This document shows positions 5,082 to 5,978 of a stretch of 5,978 nt of DNA, one piece after another; positions within the stretch are counted from its first letter, which is position 1, and each line of letters opens with the position of its first letter. This DNA comes from SUG2458 sp051872335. Lineage in GTDB: Bacteria; Bacillota_I; Bacilli_A; RFN20; CAG-826. The notes beneath the pieces are model-generated. The model was not told where the DNA came from. It did not search any database and saw nothing but the letters and a program-made list of their open reading frames with translations. Where the stretch lies: assembly GCA_051872335.1 (NCBI GenBank), contig JBJEDT010000049.1:1-5978 (forward strand), read 5' to 3'. The position numbers were made by a program, and so were the translations under genes.

Positions 5082-5978
5082 TTATTCTTCTAATAATTTT
5101 TCTAATTGACTTACTAAAGAATCCATACGTTCTACAACTGCATTGAATGTATCAATATCTTCAAAATCAACCCCTGCTTCTTTAGCTTGGTCAACAGGAT
5201 ACTTTGATCCACCTGATTTTAATAATCCTACATATCTTTCAAAAGCAGGTGCCCCTTGTTCTTTAACATTTTTATATAATTTTAAAGATGCAGAGAATGA
5301 TGTTGCATATTGATAGACATAGAATGGAGTATAAAATAGATGAGGAATATAAGCCCATACATATTGTTTAACTTTTTCTTCTGTAATATCAACATCATAA
5401 TACTTTTTATATAAATCAATCATAATCTTTGATAAGACTTCATAATTGACAGGTTGATTATTTTCAACTAATTTTGTTGCTTCATATTCATATTCAGCAA
5501 ATAATGCTTGACGATAGAAAGTACCAGTCATATCATCAATTGCTCTTTGAAGTAACATAATTTTTTCTTCTTTTGATAATTCTTTAGATTGCATTAAATA
5601 ATCTAATAAATTATGTTCATTAAATGTAGAGGCAATTTCAGCAACAAAGATGGTATATCCTTGTAATGATTCAGGTTGAGCTTCTCCAGCATATAATGAG
5701 TGTATTGAATGTCCTGCTTCATGAGCAACTGTAAAGACATCACTTAATGAACTATCATAATTTAATAAAATAAATGGATGTAAACCTGGTTGAGATGATG
5801 AATAAGCACCTGATCTCTTTCCTGGTTTTTCGTTTACATCAACAAAACCTTCTTTTAAAACTTCATGAGCTTTCTCTTGGAAATCTTCAGGGAAACATTT
5901 TACTGATTCAAAAAATAATTCCTTTGCTTCTTCATAACTATATTTCTTATCTGATTTAGCAAGTTGCATAAATCTATC
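5082..5978 (-). CDS. pepF: Oligoendopeptidase F (M3B family), C-terminal part, cut by window edge
   Basis: This is the C-terminal half of a cytoplasmic zinc metallopeptidase that hydrolyses short oligopeptides. The frame stays open to 5978 (codons for D-R-F precede the methionine at 5969), so that methionine is internal; whole proteins are about 600 residues. Counting from it, the PepF signature is complete. GFVDVNEKPGKRSGAYS (41-57) and PFILLNYDSSLSDVFTVAHE (65-84) come first, then zinc motif HEAGH (83-87) and the third ligand E111 in FVAEIASTFNE. GTFYRQALFAEYEYEA, IPHLFYTPFYVYQYAT (the Tyr-rich substrate loop) and LLKSGGSKYPVDQAKEAGVDF follow. It is convergent with the SPFH gene and shows no functional link to it. 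Nothing appears truncated or altered in the visible part. Confidence 0.97.
   Translation of the reverse strand, partial: DRFMQLAKSDKKYSYEEAKELFFESVKCFPEDFQEKAHEVLKEGFVDVNEKPGKRSGAYSSSQPGLHPFILLNYDSSLSDVFTVAHEAGHSIHSLYAGEAQPESLQGYTIFVAEIASTFNEHNLLDYLMQSKELSKEEKIMLLQRAIDDMTGTFYRQALFAEYEYEATKLVENNQPVNYEVLSKIMIDLYKKYYDVDITEEKVKQYVWAYIPHLFYTPFYVYQYATSFSASLKLYKNVKEQGAPAFERYVGLLKSGGSKYPVDQAKEAGVDFEDIDTFNAVVERMDSLVSQLEKLLEE

Noticed and set aside
5774..5959. 61-codon plus-strand open frame
   Set aside because: It is a shadow on the opposite strand of pepF, whose conserved motifs fill this stretch.

Overview
The window is AT-rich DNA from a low-GC Gram-positive (Firmicutes/Bacilli-like) bacterium. 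It carries a cotJ-type spore-coat operon, so the lineage is, or recently was, spore-forming. All tryptophans are encoded by TGG and all seven visible stops are TAA or TAG. The standard bacterial code therefore fits, and there is no sign of the Mollicutes UGA=Trp code. An uncultured gut-type Bacilli lineage (Erysipelotrichia or RF39-like) would fit, but that placement is inference.

Layout. Positions 1-275 hold a minus-strand tRNA unit: a promoter, tRNA-Thr(CGU), tRNA-Val(GAC), then a hairpin with a T-run at the window edge. Divergent from it, 371-1370 is a two-gene spore-coat operon. The first gene fuses CotJA-like and CotJB-like segments in one 147-residue protein that starts at GTG 371. The second is CotJC, a manganese-catalase-family protein, overlapping the first by 8 bases. 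A bidirectional hairpin separates it from a convergent minus-strand gene (1386-2915) for a secreted lipoprotein 5'-nucleotidase. Upstream of that gene, on the same strand, a hairpin terminator follows a small NTF2/SnoaL-like protein gene (2960-3259).

Positions 3260-3592 form a 333-base divergent intergenic region. It has a good minus-strand sigma-A promoter (3429-3457), which implies a leader of about 163 nt carrying three inverted repeats. On the plus strand follow an NfeD-like membrane protein (3593-4048) and an SPFH/paraslipin membrane protein (4055-5011), a well-known functional pair thought to organise membrane microdomains. A bidirectional terminator (5026-5055) separates them from the convergent oligoendopeptidase F gene, which runs off the right edge.

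Most of the window is ordinary housekeeping and envelope content. The least ordinary items are the CotJA-CotJB fusion, the structured leader in front of the NTF2-like gene, and the loss of the usual GGD motif in the nucleotidase C-terminal domain. I found no mobile element, CRISPR array, defence system or clearly new multi-gene system.
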